From assembly GCF_016583985.1 (NCBI RefSeq), contig NZ_NRSD01000015.1, positions 1 through 64,000 of the forward strand: a stretch of 64,000 nucleotides of DNA, in the 5' to 3' direction. The number at the start of each line of letters is the position of its first letter. Positions within the stretch are counted from its first letter, which is position 1. Position numbers and translations under genes: made by a program. Below, piece after piece: positions 7,749 through 16,721 of the stretch. The notes under the pieces are model-generated. The model did no database searches. It had not been told where the DNA came from and saw nothing but the letters and a program-made list of their open reading frames with translations. The DNA is from Thiocapsa imhoffii (GTDB taxonomy: Bacteria; Pseudomonadota; Gammaproteobacteria; Chromatiales; Chromatiaceae).

Positions 7749-8516
7749 ATGAATCAGCGCCTTGTGCTCGTTTTGTTTTTCGGGAGCCTGTTTCTCGCGA
7801 TCTTCGTGGTGACCACGGTGATCCAGTTGACGCTGGTGGTGCCGGCGCGCGAACGGATCTCCGTGGGCGAGACCGCGGCGCCCAGGCCGGCCACCGTGTC
7901 ACCGGCAAGCCCCCCTCTGGGACGGGACTGGGAGGCCGAACGCCGTGCTCCCGAGACCTGGGGCGCGCGCCCGCCAGCGCCCACTGCTCCGGGTTGGACC
8001 GACCCAAGTCGCGGGGAGCCGCGCCGGCCCGATCCCGCGCCGGTGTGGCAGGATCCATCCCCGCCATTCTGGTCGCAGCCCGCCCCACCAACCCGGCCGG
8101 ATCCCTCTGGCCCGACGCCCGGTCCCGACGCCTTTCGTCCCTTTGGTGCGCCGGACGCGACGCGTCCAGCCGAGCCGACGCGTCGCGTCGAGCAGGGCGA
8201 TGTCGATGCCTGGTGGACACCGGAGGCGCCCCTGCGCTTTCGGCCCGACAAGCGGTTTGAAGGTGGCGTCGACCCGGCTCCCGAGACACCGGCCTATCGC
8301 TTTCGCCCGCTCGATCCACCCCGCACGCGCACCGATTCAGGACGTCCACCCCAGGGCGCCGCGCCCCGGCGGGGGGAATGGCGGGGGCGCCCCGATGAGC
8401 CGCCGCCCGTCACCCCCTTCCCTTCGCCTTGGGGAACGTTCCCGCCAGGCCCAGCGCCGTTCTGGCTGGATCGCTATCCCTCCGTCCTCACGGATGAGGC
8501 GACGCTCCCGACCTGA
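7749..8516 (+). CDS. Pro/Trp/Arg-rich membrane-anchored protein with YRFRP motifs
   Basis: Not a family I recognise. 255 residues: an N-terminal hydrophobic segment (residues about 4-30, LVLVLFFGSLFLAIFVVTTV) that acts as a signal anchor, then a long low-complexity, probably disordered region rich in Pro, Arg, Trp and Asp. Short motifs recur: LRFRPDKRF and YRFRPLDPP. Another protein in this window (59615-60217) has the same composition and the same YRFRPL motif, so the two look like paralogues. The start at 7749 has AGGA just upstream; the frame is open back to 7569 but without a signal sequence. It lies 18 bases before the AI-2E permease gene and may be co-transcribed with it. Confidence 0.6.
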   Translation: MNQRLVLVLFFGSLFLAIFVVTTVIQLTLVVPARERISVGETAAPRPATVSPASPPLGRDWEAERRAPETWGARPPAPTAPGWTDPSRGEPRRPDPAPVWQDPSPPFWSQPAPPTRPDPSGPTPGPDAFRPFGAPDATRPAEPTRRVEQGDVDAWWTPEAPLRFRPDKRFEGGVDPAPETPAYRFRPLDPPRTRTDSGRPPQGAAPRRGEWRGRPDEPPPVTPFPSPWGTFPPGPAPFWLDRYPSVLTDEATLPT

Positions 8517-8534
8517 CCTGGATGGACTGAATCC

Positions 8535-9689
8535 ATGAACCAAGATGTGGCGACCAAGTCGATCGTGTTGGTGATGGCCTTCGGGATCACGCTGCTGTTC
8601 CTGGCGATGATCCAGAAATTCCTGATGGCCTTGTTCCTCGCGGCGATCTTCAGTGCCTTGGCACGGCCCCTGTTCCTGCGTCTCGAAACCCGCTTCGGCG
8701 GCCGTCGCCATCTGGCCTCCGCCGCGACGCTGGCGGTGATGGTGATCCTGGTGTTGCTCCCGCTGACGCTCTTGATCGGCGTGGTGATCGCGCAGGCCAT
8801 CGAGATTTCAGCCGTGGTCACCCCCTGGGTGAAGGCGCAATTGGCCTCACCCGACTCCTTCTCCGAGGGGTTGCGCCGTCTTCCCTTCTATGAGGAGCTG
8901 TTGCCGTTGCGGAATCTGCTGTTGGAGCAGGTCGGCGAGGCGGTGTCGATCACCAGCAAGTTCATTGTCGGCGGTCTCTCCTCCTTGACGATCGGCACCC
9001 TGAACTTTTTCCTGATGTCCTTCGTGATCCTCTACAGCATGTATTTTTTGCAGATGGACGGGGATCGGGTCGTCGAGCGGATCCTCTACTATCTGCCGTT
9101 GAAGGCGGCGGATGAGCGGATCATGCTCCAGAAGTTCACGTCGGTCACGCGCGCGACCATCAAGGGAACCCTGGTGATTGGACTCTTGCAGGGTGGCCTG
9201 GCGGGGATCGCGTTCGCCGTGGCGGGGATCGACAACTGGGTGTTTTGGGGCACCCTCATGGTGGTCCTCTCGATCATCCCGGCGGTCGGCGCGGCCTTGG
9301 TCTGGATCCCGGCGTGCATCGTCCTGGCCTTTCAGGGACAGGTGATGACGGCGCTGCTGCTGGGGCTGTTCTGCGCCCTGGTGGTGGGCAGCCTGGACAA
9401 TATCCTGCGTCCCATCCTGGTTGGCCGCGACACCCAAATGCATGAGCTCATGATCTTTTTGAGCACGCTCGGGGGACTGGTGATGTTCGGCTTCACCGGC
9501 ATCTTTATCGGCCCGCTGATCGCCTCCTTCTTCATCTCGATCTGGGAGATGTACGGGGTCGAATTCGCCGATGTGTTGCCGGATACCGAGGATGTCCTAG
9601 CGGTGCTGTCGCACCTCGACGATCCGCCTGAGTCCGAGCGCACGGGCGGTGACGGCGAGCGGTCCCCACCTTCCGAGCGCGAGCGCTGA
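8535..9689 (+). CDS. AI-2E family transporter (PerM/TqsA-like permease)
   Basis: A 384-residue inner-membrane protein with about seven or eight predicted helices. Typical features: an N-terminal helix pair with FLMALFLAAIFSALARPLFLRLE, a long cytosolic or periplasmic insert in the middle, and the conserved C-terminal segments GGLAGIAFAVAGI, IPAVGAALVWIPA, GSLDNILRPILVG and LGGLVMFGFTGIFIGPLIASFF. The family includes the AI-2 exporter TqsA and sodium/proton antiporter-like members, so the substrate cannot be stated. The C-terminal tail after about residue 350 is charged and variable. Confidence 0.9.
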   Translation: MNQDVATKSIVLVMAFGITLLFLAMIQKFLMALFLAAIFSALARPLFLRLETRFGGRRHLASAATLAVMVILVLLPLTLLIGVVIAQAIEISAVVTPWVKAQLASPDSFSEGLRRLPFYEELLPLRNLLLEQVGEAVSITSKFIVGGLSSLTIGTLNFFLMSFVILYSMYFLQMDGDRVVERILYYLPLKAADERIMLQKFTSVTRATIKGTLVIGLLQGGLAGIAFAVAGIDNWVFWGTLMVVLSIIPAVGAALVWIPACIVLAFQGQVMTALLLGLFCALVVGSLDNILRPILVGRDTQMHELMIFLSTLGGLVMFGFTGIFIGPLIASFFISIWEMYGVEFADVLPDTEDVLAVLSHLDDPPESERTGGDGERSPPSERER

Positions 9690-9807
9690 GTGCGCGGCGC
9701 GGCCGTGCCCATCACCTGAGGGTTGTGTTGACCCCGCCCTGCCTCTCGAACGGCATCCATCCGTGCGAGAGGACGACAATCGGCGGCGATGCGAGGGGGG
9801 ATGCCGT

Positions 9808-10227
9808 TTAAGAGTCCATGCGGCCGATCATGGTCCGCGGAGCGAGATCGAAGCCCTTGATGGTCAGCGAGGTGACCCCGCGCTCGGCGAGCGCCTCGCG
9901 CAGCAGCACGATGGCGACGAGACCAGAGTCGAAGACATAATCGACCCCGCTCAAATCCAAGACACAGGCCTGAATGCTCGCGTCGACGGCATCGGCCAGG
10001 CTGAGCAGATGGGCGTGACAACGCAGATCGAGCGGACCATAGAGCTGGACCTGCAAGAGACCATCCTGAACCCGGTAGTCGAGATCTGGAACGCGGGTCG
10101 TGAAGGCGGTTTCATCTCCGCACGTGACGACCGGGAGCCGACCTGCGTTGAGACGGTCGCCGATGCGAATGGCATCGTTCCAACGCTGGGTCGTGGGTGA
10201 AGCGTGCCGCGAAGGCTGAAGCAACAT
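9808..10227 (-). CDS. STAS-domain protein (anti-sigma-factor-antagonist-like)
   Basis: 139 residues. The STAS domain spans roughly residues 50-135: the beta strand LLQVQLYGPLDL, the CVLDLSGVDYVFDSGLVAIVLL core, and the final helix and strand ALAERGVTSLTIKGFD. In anti-sigma antagonists such as SpoIIAA the motif after the core strand is DSxG with a phosphorylatable serine; here it reads FDSGL, one residue shorter. The start is set at 10227 because AGGAGA lies six bases upstream; a longer frame to 10335 exists. No anti-sigma kinase or phosphatase partner is adjacent. Confidence 0.75.
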   Translation of the reverse strand: MLLQPSRHASPTTQRWNDAIRIGDRLNAGRLPVVTCGDETAFTTRVPDLDYRVQDGLLQVQLYGPLDLRCHAHLLSLADAVDASIQACVLDLSGVDYVFDSGLVAIVLLREALAERGVTSLTIKGFDLAPRTMIGRMDS

Positions 10228-10927
10228 GTCCGTTCTCCTGATTGAATCCCGAACCTGCCTGACGATCGAAGTGCACGGGATACGGCATGCGCACAATCCT
10301 GGTGCGATTCCCGCAGGACCTTCCAATGGTGCCACTCACTAGACCGACAGCACAATAGATCGTTCACTCGAAAGGAGTTCGGAGATCACGGATAAAATGA
10401 TGGAAAGGAACGAAAAAGATCTGATTTCCGTGGGTTTGGTCAGGTTGTCCCGCGCGATCCTCGTGGGACACCGGTCCGCCCCGGCGCGGGCGGCCGCGGG
10501 GACGCCCTGGTGTGCGGCGAGCGGGCATTGATCGAGACCCTCTGCACCAATCCTAAGCGGGTGCCGGGATCAAGCCGGGTCGCTGGCTCCCGCGTTGTGA
10601 TCCCGGGTGGGGGTGTCCAGGCGTGCCCGGGGGAGCCACTGGGGCGGAGCTACTGGATGGACGCGCGGCGGTTGCTCGGCTGCTGCCCGGGAGTCTGGAA
10701 ATCACATAAGATGGGCGCGATCGGCTCTTGCCCGCGCGCGATCGCCGTGTGCGGGCAGGGGACGTGAGGAGGGTGCGAACGATGCGCGCTGTCCCTATGC
10801 GCGCTGTCCCATGGTGTCGTGGCCGCTTGCCGCATGCACTCCCACGACGCGCACGCAGACCTCTTGCCAAGACCCATACGGACCGGGACCTGATCCGGTT
10901 GATCGAGCGACGGAGCGGACGCCAGCC
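10228..10927. other. Long intergenic region with a short tandem duplication
   Basis: 700 bases between the divergently transcribed STAS gene and the DUF1538 gene. No credible gene is seen. A 15-base unit, ATGCGCGCTGTCCC plus one base, is directly repeated at 10782-10796 and 10797-10811. Promoters for both flanking genes must lie here, but no strong consensus was recognised. Confidence 0.5.
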
Positions 10928-12454
10928 ATGTCTCAACTGAAGGAATTCCTTGGATTGCTGAACCATTCGTTCCGCAATCTGCTCCCGATCATCTTGGTGG
11001 TGGGGGTCTTTCAGTTGTTGGTGATCCAGCAGGTGCCGGAGGCCTGGCTTGGCATGGTGATCGGCCTGCTGGTCGTCATCTTGGGCGTTGCCCTGTTCCT
11101 GCATGGCTTAGAGTTGGGCATCTTCCCGATCGGGAAGAACCTCTCGAACGAGTTTGCGCGCAAGGGCTCGCTGCCCTGGCTAATGGTGTTTGGTTTTTCC
11201 CTGGGCTTCGCGGCGGTGATCGCGGAACCGGCCCTGATCGCCGTGGCCACGCAAGCCGAGACGATCAGCGCTGGGCGGATCGATGGGTTCGTGTTGCGGG
11301 TGCTGGTCGCCGTCTCGGTGGGTGCGGTGGTGGCCTTGGGCATCCTGCGCATCATCCTGGGGCATCGTCTGCACTGGTACATGATCATCGGTTACCTGAT
11401 GGTCGTGACCGTGACCTTCTTTGCACCGGCCGAGATCGTGGGACTGGCCTACGATTCAGGTGGCGTGACAACCAATATCGTCACTGTTCCGCTGATTGCC
11501 GCCTTGGGCCTTGGGTTGGCCGTCTCGATTCGTGGGCGGAGCGCCATGATCCATGGCTTTGGCTTGGTGGCACTGGCCGTGATGGTCCCGATGATCTCGG
11601 TCCAGTTGTACGGCATCCTGGTGTACAGCTTTGGTGAGGCGGCTGAGGTCGCCACGGTCTTGCCCCAGGTCAGTGACAGCAGCGCGAGTATCCCGCAGGG
11701 AGGGAGTCATGCGGGCGTCGGTGGGATCCTGCTCGGCATGCTCGGCGACCTGATCGAGATGTTTCGTGACGTGCTCCCCATCATCCTCGTGGTGTTGGGC
11801 TTTCAGTATTTGGTGATTCGCAAGCACATCGCGCATGTGCACAAGGTTGCCGGGGGCTTCGTGCTGGTCATCATCGGCCTCTATGCGTTCGTGGTGGGCC
11901 TGAAAATGGGGCTCTTCCCGATTGGGCAGAGCATGGCCGAGCAGTTGATCGCGCTCGACCAATGGTTGTTCGTCTATTTATTTGCCTTTTCGATCGGCTT
12001 CGCGACCACCATGGCCGAGCCCGCCCTGATTGCGATCGGCCATCAGGCGGAGGAGGCCGCGAAGGGGCGTCTCAAGGGCAATACCATTCGGTTGTTGGTC
12101 GCGCTCGGGGTCGCGGTTGGCATCACCATCGGGGTGCATCGCATCATCAGCGGCGACTCCATCCATTACTACATCATGGGCGGTTATGCGTTGGTGATCG
12201 TCTTGACCCTCCTGACGCCGAAAGACATCATCGCACTGGCCTACGACTTAGGCGGGGTCACGACCTCGGAGGTGACGGTGCCGCTGGTGACGGCCCTGGG
12301 GATCGGGTTGGCGTCCCAGATCGAGGGGCGCAATGTGATGATCGACGGCTTCGGCTTGATCGCCTTCGCCTCGATCTTTCCGATCATCTCGGTGATGAGC
12401 TACGCGATCCTAGCGGAGCGACTCGCGCGCCGCCGCTCCACGAGCAGGGCCTAA
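10928..12454 (+). CDS. DUF1538 integral membrane protein, two fused DUF1538 domains
   Basis: A 508-residue polytopic membrane protein made of two homologous halves. Residues 1 to about 245 and about 275-500 repeat the same landmarks: FRNLLPIILVVGVFQ / FRDVLPIILVVLGFQ; LGIFPIG / MGLFPIG; FSLGFAAVIAEPALIAV / FSIGFATTMAEPALIAI; AYDSGGVTTNIVTVPL / AYDLGGVTTSEVTVPL. Such internal duplication is typical of transporters with pseudo-symmetric halves. DUF1538 members elsewhere can be single-domain proteins encoded as pairs. The substrate is unknown. The ATG at 10928 starts MSQLKEFL; a GGAG lies about 12 bases upstream. The same frame is open back to 10607 but is non-conserved. Confidence 0.88.
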   Translation: MSQLKEFLGLLNHSFRNLLPIILVVGVFQLLVIQQVPEAWLGMVIGLLVVILGVALFLHGLELGIFPIGKNLSNEFARKGSLPWLMVFGFSLGFAAVIAEPALIAVATQAETISAGRIDGFVLRVLVAVSVGAVVALGILRIILGHRLHWYMIIGYLMVVTVTFFAPAEIVGLAYDSGGVTTNIVTVPLIAALGLGLAVSIRGRSAMIHGFGLVALAVMVPMISVQLYGILVYSFGEAAEVATVLPQVSDSSASIPQGGSHAGVGGILLGMLGDLIEMFRDVLPIILVVLGFQYLVIRKHIAHVHKVAGGFVLVIIGLYAFVVGLKMGLFPIGQSMAEQLIALDQWLFVYLFAFSIGFATTMAEPALIAIGHQAEEAAKGRLKGNTIRLLVALGVAVGITIGVHRIISGDSIHYYIMGGYALVIVLTLLTPKDIIALAYDLGGVTTSEVTVPLVTALGIGLASQIEGRNVMIDGFGLIAFASIFPIISVMSYAILAERLARRRSTSRA

Positions 12455-12494
12455 TCCCGAGTGCCCGAGTGGCGACCGCTGCCCCGGGTCTTGG

Positions 12495-13256
12495 TTACCA
12501 AGACCAGCGCATCCCAACGCCGATATCCTGGGTGCTCTGGTCGATCTCGAACAGTTCGCGGACCTCCCCATTCCCAAGGCGTCCGACGAACTGATAGGAG
12601 GGATAGCCCGCGTAGCGGTAGGTGGCGTGGATGTCCAATTGCGGTGTCAGGGCATAGCGCATCCCGAGACCTAGGACATAACCGAGCGCGGTGGTCGACT
12701 CATTGTAGGCGGTGACACTCTGGGGCGCGCTTGTGCGTTTCAGATAATTGAACTCGCCGACGGTTCCGCCGAGTTCGCCGAACACCGAGAAGGCTTGGCT
12801 CAACCGATACTCCGGGAGCAAGCTGAGGGCGAAGTTGTAGGGCATGTCGTATTTGATGTAGGAGCGCGGGGTGGTGGTGGTCCATTGCGCGTCGAGGTAG
12901 GAGAACCGCCCCTGCGCGGAGACCGACCATTGTGGCGTGAGATCGATCTTCCGCCCGCCCAGGATGCTCAGCCCCAGACCGTCGGCGACATCTTCAAAAC
13001 GGTTTGGGGCGCGACCCGAGGTGAAGCGAACGGTTGGTTCAAAGGTCACCTCGCTGCCGGTCAGTTCGGCACCGATGAACCAGCGATCGGCGTGAGCGGA
13101 CGGCAGGACGAACAGGGCGAGGAGCGTGAGCGGCAGGACGCGTCTGGCCGCGCGACCGAGATGTCGCTCCGCACCTGTGGTGCCGCGGACCGCCGCCGGC
13201 GTCCGACGGCAATGACGCGCTTCGTGATGGACTCGGGGACGCTGGTGGCGGCACAT
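12495..13256 (-). CDS. Outer-membrane beta-barrel protein
   Basis: A beta-barrel porin-like protein with a hydrophobic export segment (VLPLTLLALFVLPSAHA) cleaved before DRWF. The mature part alternates polar and aromatic residues in strands such as RWFIGAELTGSEVTF, WSVSAQGRFSYLDAQW and YVLGLGMRYALTPQLDIHATYRYAGY, and ends in an aromatic residue (GVGMRWSW), as the BAM recognition signal requires. It resembles small OmpW/OmpA-barrel proteins of about eight strands, but the subfamily is unclear. The start is uncertain: from the ATG at 13256 the leader has a long Arg/His-rich n-region, and the frame is open to 13307. The coding end lies 40 bases from the convergent DUF1538 gene. Confidence 0.78.
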   Translation of the reverse strand: MCRHQRPRVHHEARHCRRTPAAVRGTTGAERHLGRAARRVLPLTLLALFVLPSAHADRWFIGAELTGSEVTFEPTVRFTSGRAPNRFEDVADGLGLSILGGRKIDLTPQWSVSAQGRFSYLDAQWTTTTPRSYIKYDMPYNFALSLLPEYRLSQAFSVFGELGGTVGEFNYLKRTSAPQSVTAYNESTTALGYVLGLGMRYALTPQLDIHATYRYAGYPSYQFVGRLGNGEVRELFEIDQSTQDIGVGMRWSW

Positions 13257-13414
13257 CTGATATGGACCTCGTTGGTTGCGAAGGGTGATCCTAGGTTCTT
13301 CAGCCAATGCGAATAGTGTAGCTGATCCGCGGGGCCTGGATCGATCGGCGCACGTGCGGGGTTCCGCGCCCCGAGGACCGCCGCGCTGGCGTCGCCCTCG
13401 CCTTCACACAGGGC

Positions 13415-14692
13415 TTAGGGTTCCCAATGCATCGCGCTCTGCCTCAAGAGGACCTCGGGATCGACCCCCCAACCCGGATCGGTCGGCAGCGCGATCTCAC
13501 CCCTGTGGCAGGGAAGGGGGGCGATGGGGTCGTCGGTGAAGTAGGGACCTAGGGCGACATGGTCGCCCGGTAGGCTCACCTCCGCCCGGCTGGAGAAGTG
13601 CAGGTTCGCGAGCTTGCCGAGGCCGGATTCGAGCATGCCGCCACACCAAACCGGGACCCCATGGCGGCTGGCGAGCTGCGCGATCCGGATTGCCTCGAGG
13701 AAGCCGCCAACCCGTGGTGGCTTCACATTCAAGACGAGCCGGGACGGATCGGCGTCGCGCCGCCAACAGTCGATCGCCTGGCGGGCATGCCGGGCGTGTC
13801 GGATGCTCTCATCGAGGCAGATGGGCGTGCGCAGATGGGCGAGCTGACGGGCGTGGTCGAGGAGATCATCCGCGGGGCCCGGTTGCTCGATCATCAGGAG
13901 GTCATGCGCATCGAGCGCGGCGAGGGCACGCAGATGATGGGGATCGAAGAGATCGTAGGCGGAGTTGGCATCAACCTGCAGCTGGAGACTCGGATAGGCG
14001 CGCCGCACCGCCGCGACGAAGGCGAGGTCGTGTCCGGGTGCGATCTTCATCTTCACCCGCGTCAGGCCCTGCTCCTCGACGGCGACCCGGACCTTCCGCA
14101 ACAGGTCGGTGGGGGTCGGTTCCAACCCGAGACTGATGCCGGCGGCGACCCGCTCGCGCTGACCGCCCCACAGTGACCAGACCGGAACCCCGGCGTGGCG
14201 CGCGATCGCATCCCAATAGGCGCCCTCCACGCCCACGCGCGCCATCGCATGGCCGACCAGCCATCCATAGCGTGCGATGAAGGAGTCCACGCCGGTGATG
14301 GGCGTCGGGTCGGCGCGCAGTGAGCGGGCGATATGACGCAGCGCCACGGTGACGGTGCCGGCGCATTCGCCATCGTACCAAGGGGTTGCCAATGGCGGGC
14401 ATTCGCCGATGCCGGTGAGGCGCGCGCCCGCCGCGTTGCGCAAGCGCAGCAGCGGATAAATTCGCTCCAGGGTCTCGGTGCGCCCGCCGCGGGTGATGAA
14501 GGGATGGGTGAGCCGCAGCGTGCGGCGCGCGAAGCCGAAGGCCTCGATCATCAGGGGCTCATGCTGCGCGCAGAGCCCCAGTCCGGCGGCTGTCAGGGTC
14601 GCCTCCTCCGGCGCGCGCGCACTGGGTTCGCGGGAGCCCTGATCCGCATGCGAGGGGGCCGTCATGCGTTTAGCCGCCAATGGGTCCTCCAT
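13415..14692 (-). CDS. menC: Enolase-superfamily enzyme: o-succinylbenzoate synthase / N-succinylamino acid racemase
   Basis: About 425 residues with the muconate-lactonising-enzyme fold. Seen: the catalytic KMKI (Lys-x-Lys) after GLTRV, the metal ligands in VDANSAYD, MIEQP and CLDES, and the acid/base lysine in NVKPPRVGG. The combination and length match the MenC2/NSAR group, which dehydrates SHCHC to o-succinylbenzoate in menaquinone synthesis and often also racemises N-succinylamino acids. No other men genes are nearby, so the in vivo reaction is not settled. The start is uncertain: 14692 overlaps the PhoX end by 23 bases, 14665 begins five bases after it, and the conserved domain begins only near residue 48 (MIEAFGFARR). 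Confidence 0.85.
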   Translation of the reverse strand: MEDPLAAKRMTAPSHADQGSREPSARAPEEATLTAAGLGLCAQHEPLMIEAFGFARRTLRLTHPFITRGGRTETLERIYPLLRLRNAAGARLTGIGECPPLATPWYDGECAGTVTVALRHIARSLRADPTPITGVDSFIARYGWLVGHAMARVGVEGAYWDAIARHAGVPVWSLWGGQRERVAAGISLGLEPTPTDLLRKVRVAVEEQGLTRVKMKIAPGHDLAFVAAVRRAYPSLQLQVDANSAYDLFDPHHLRALAALDAHDLLMIEQPGPADDLLDHARQLAHLRTPICLDESIRHARHARQAIDCWRRDADPSRLVLNVKPPRVGGFLEAIRIAQLASRHGVPVWCGGMLESGLGKLANLHFSSRAEVSLPGDHVALGPYFTDDPIAPLPCHRGEIALPTDPGWGVDPEVLLRQSAMHWEP

Positions 14693-16721
14693 CCTCCTTG
14701 GTGATCACCAGCACGGATGGGCGCGGCGGCATGTTCGGATCAAAATCGGGCCAGCGCGTTGCCGGATCGGCGAAGGTCGAGAGCCGCTCGAAGCCAGGGT
14801 AGTCAAGCGTCCCATCGGTTCCAGGATGCTGCACCGCCAGGAAGAGGCTGCGTCCGTCGGGGGTGAAGCAGGGGCCACAGAGTTCCGCGCCCACCGGGAC
14901 ACGGAAGAACATCCGACCGATCCCACGGCCCGGCCCCGCGGTCTCGAGCGCCCAGAGACCATCCGCGCCGCCCGAGGCCGTGGCCCAACCGCGGCCCTGA
15001 TCGGTGGCGATCCAGAGTCCCCCTGCCGGGTCGATGGCGCAGTTGTCCGGGCAGGCGAACCAGCCGTTGGCGCTCGTCGCGGGATGCCACTGGGCGGCGA
15101 CGTTCGGGTCTTGAGGATCGCCAGCCTGGACCAGGATGTCCCAGGTGAAGCGCGCGGCGGTGTGATCGCCCTGCGGCGGGGTGAGTTCGAGCAGGTGGCC
15201 CCACAGGTTCTCCGCGCGGGGATTGGCGGCATCGATCTGCTCGGGTGTGCGGCGACTGTTATTGGTGAGCATGACATAGATCCGTCCCGTACGTGGATCG
15301 GGCTCGACGTCCTCCGGGCGATCCATCGGGGTGGCGCCGAGCAGATCGGCCGCGCGCCGGGTCTCGATCAAGACATCCGCCTGGGAGTGAAAGCCATTCT
15401 CGGGGGTCAGCCCGCCGTGACCGAAGATCAAAGGCAGCCAGGTGAGGGTGCCGTCCTCATCAAAACGCGCCACCGCAAGGGTCCCGTCATCGAGGAGATC
15501 GCGATTGGCCGCGCGGTTGACGGGATCAACCGGATTGCGGGTGACGAAACGGTAGAGGTATTCGAAGCGCTGGTCATCGCCTGAATAGAGCACCAGGCGT
15601 CCATCGGTATTGACGATGGACTCGGCACCCTCGTGTTTGAAGCGTCCGAGCGCGGTGCGCTTCACCGGCATGGCGGATGGGTCGAGCGGGTCGACCTCGA
15701 CGATCCAGCCGAACCGGTTCGCTTCGTTCGGTTCGGCGTTGACGTCGAAACGCTGCTGGAAGTCGCCCCAGGCGAAGAACCCGGCGGGCACGCCATAGCG
15801 TTCGTAGTTGGTTTTTTCCGGATGCGCGCCAGATCCTTCGTCCGCGCGCGCATCCGTGGGGCCGGATGGGCGATCGAGGTCGCCACTGAAGTAGCTGTGG
15901 AAGTTCTCCTCGGCCATGAGATAGGTTCCCCAGGGGGTGATCCCACCGGCACAGTTGTTCAGCGTCCCGATCACGCGCGTTCCGCTCGGGTCGGCGGTGG
16001 TCCTGACGCGCGCGTGACCCGCGACCGGCCCGGAGAGCGCGATCTCGGTGTCAAGCGCGGTGATCCGGCGGGTGTAGGGGCTGTCCGGCACGATCCGCCA
16101 ACGTCCCGCGTGCTTGCGGATCTCGAGAATGGAGCCCCCATTGCACGCCATTTCGATCTCGACGTGCGCGGCGGTGCGCTGATCCGCGTCCGGGAACATC
16201 ACCTCGGCATTGGTGTATTCGTGATTCACGCACAGCAGGCCGTGTTCGGAGTTGTTCGATCCAAGGGGCAAGGGAATGTAGCCGATATAGTCGTTGTTGT
16301 AGCCGAATTGGCGCCCTTGTGCCGCCGCTTGCTGGGCGTTGGGATCGAATGGTGGGGCGTCGGACCACAGCGGATCGCCCCAGCGGATGAGCAGATCGGC
16401 ACGATACCCTGGTGCGACATGATGGGTGTCGTCGACCCCGCGCGTGATCTCGCTGAAACCGAAGCGGGTTAAGGGCTCGGGCGCGGGTGGCGGCGTGCTC
16501 GAGGCCAGGGCGCGGTTCGCGAGGGGGCTGGCGCCAAGGCTGCTCAGCGCGGTGAGCGCGAGCGCGCCGCGCAGGAGGGTGCGGCGATCGCAGCGTGCCT
16601 GCAGGACGTCGGCGAGCGTGGGGGCCGCTGAGGGATTGGTGGACTGGTCGTCCGAGGCCTCGTGGCGTTGGGCCTGGGTCTGCGTCGGACGTGGATGGGA
16701 GCTGCGGGTTGAGCGTGACAT
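14670..16721 (-). CDS. phoX: PhoX family alkaline phosphatase (DUF839), Tat-exported
   Basis: 683 residues. A twin-arginine leader (DRRTLLRGALALTALSS, residues about 45-72, ending ALA) sends the folded enzyme to the periplasm. The DUF839 body shows GYNNDYIGYIPLP, LLCVNHEYTN, the central NCAGGITPWGTYLMAEEN, then VEDVEPD-type calcium-region sequence PEDVEPDPRTGRIYVMLTN and the late FTPDGRSLFLAVQHPG. PhoX enzymes hydrolyse phosphomonoesters with an Fe/Ca cofactor and are induced by phosphate starvation. A Pho-box-like promoter is seen at 16881-16914. The next gene (menC-like) overlaps or abuts the end and may be co-transcribed. Confidence 0.92.
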   Translation of the reverse strand: MSRSTRSSHPRPTQTQAQRHEASDDQSTNPSAAPTLADVLQARCDRRTLLRGALALTALSSLGASPLANRALASSTPPPAPEPLTRFGFSEITRGVDDTHHVAPGYRADLLIRWGDPLWSDAPPFDPNAQQAAAQGRQFGYNNDYIGYIPLPLGSNNSEHGLLCVNHEYTNAEVMFPDADQRTAAHVEIEMACNGGSILEIRKHAGRWRIVPDSPYTRRITALDTEIALSGPVAGHARVRTTADPSGTRVIGTLNNCAGGITPWGTYLMAEENFHSYFSGDLDRPSGPTDARADEGSGAHPEKTNYERYGVPAGFFAWGDFQQRFDVNAEPNEANRFGWIVEVDPLDPSAMPVKRTALGRFKHEGAESIVNTDGRLVLYSGDDQRFEYLYRFVTRNPVDPVNRAANRDLLDDGTLAVARFDEDGTLTWLPLIFGHGGLTPENGFHSQADVLIETRRAADLLGATPMDRPEDVEPDPRTGRIYVMLTNNSRRTPEQIDAANPRAENLWGHLLELTPPQGDHTAARFTWDILVQAGDPQDPNVAAQWHPATSANGWFACPDNCAIDPAGGLWIATDQGRGWATASGGADGLWALETAGPGRGIGRMFFRVPVGAELCGPCFTPDGRSLFLAVQHPGTDGTLDYPGFERLSTFADPATRWPDFDPNMPPRPSVLVITKEDGGPIGG

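Noticed and set aside
10607..10927. An N-terminal extension of the DUF1538 protein
   Set aside because: The Arg/Gly-rich extra 107 residues do not resemble a membrane protein start, and the family sequence begins at the ATG 10928.
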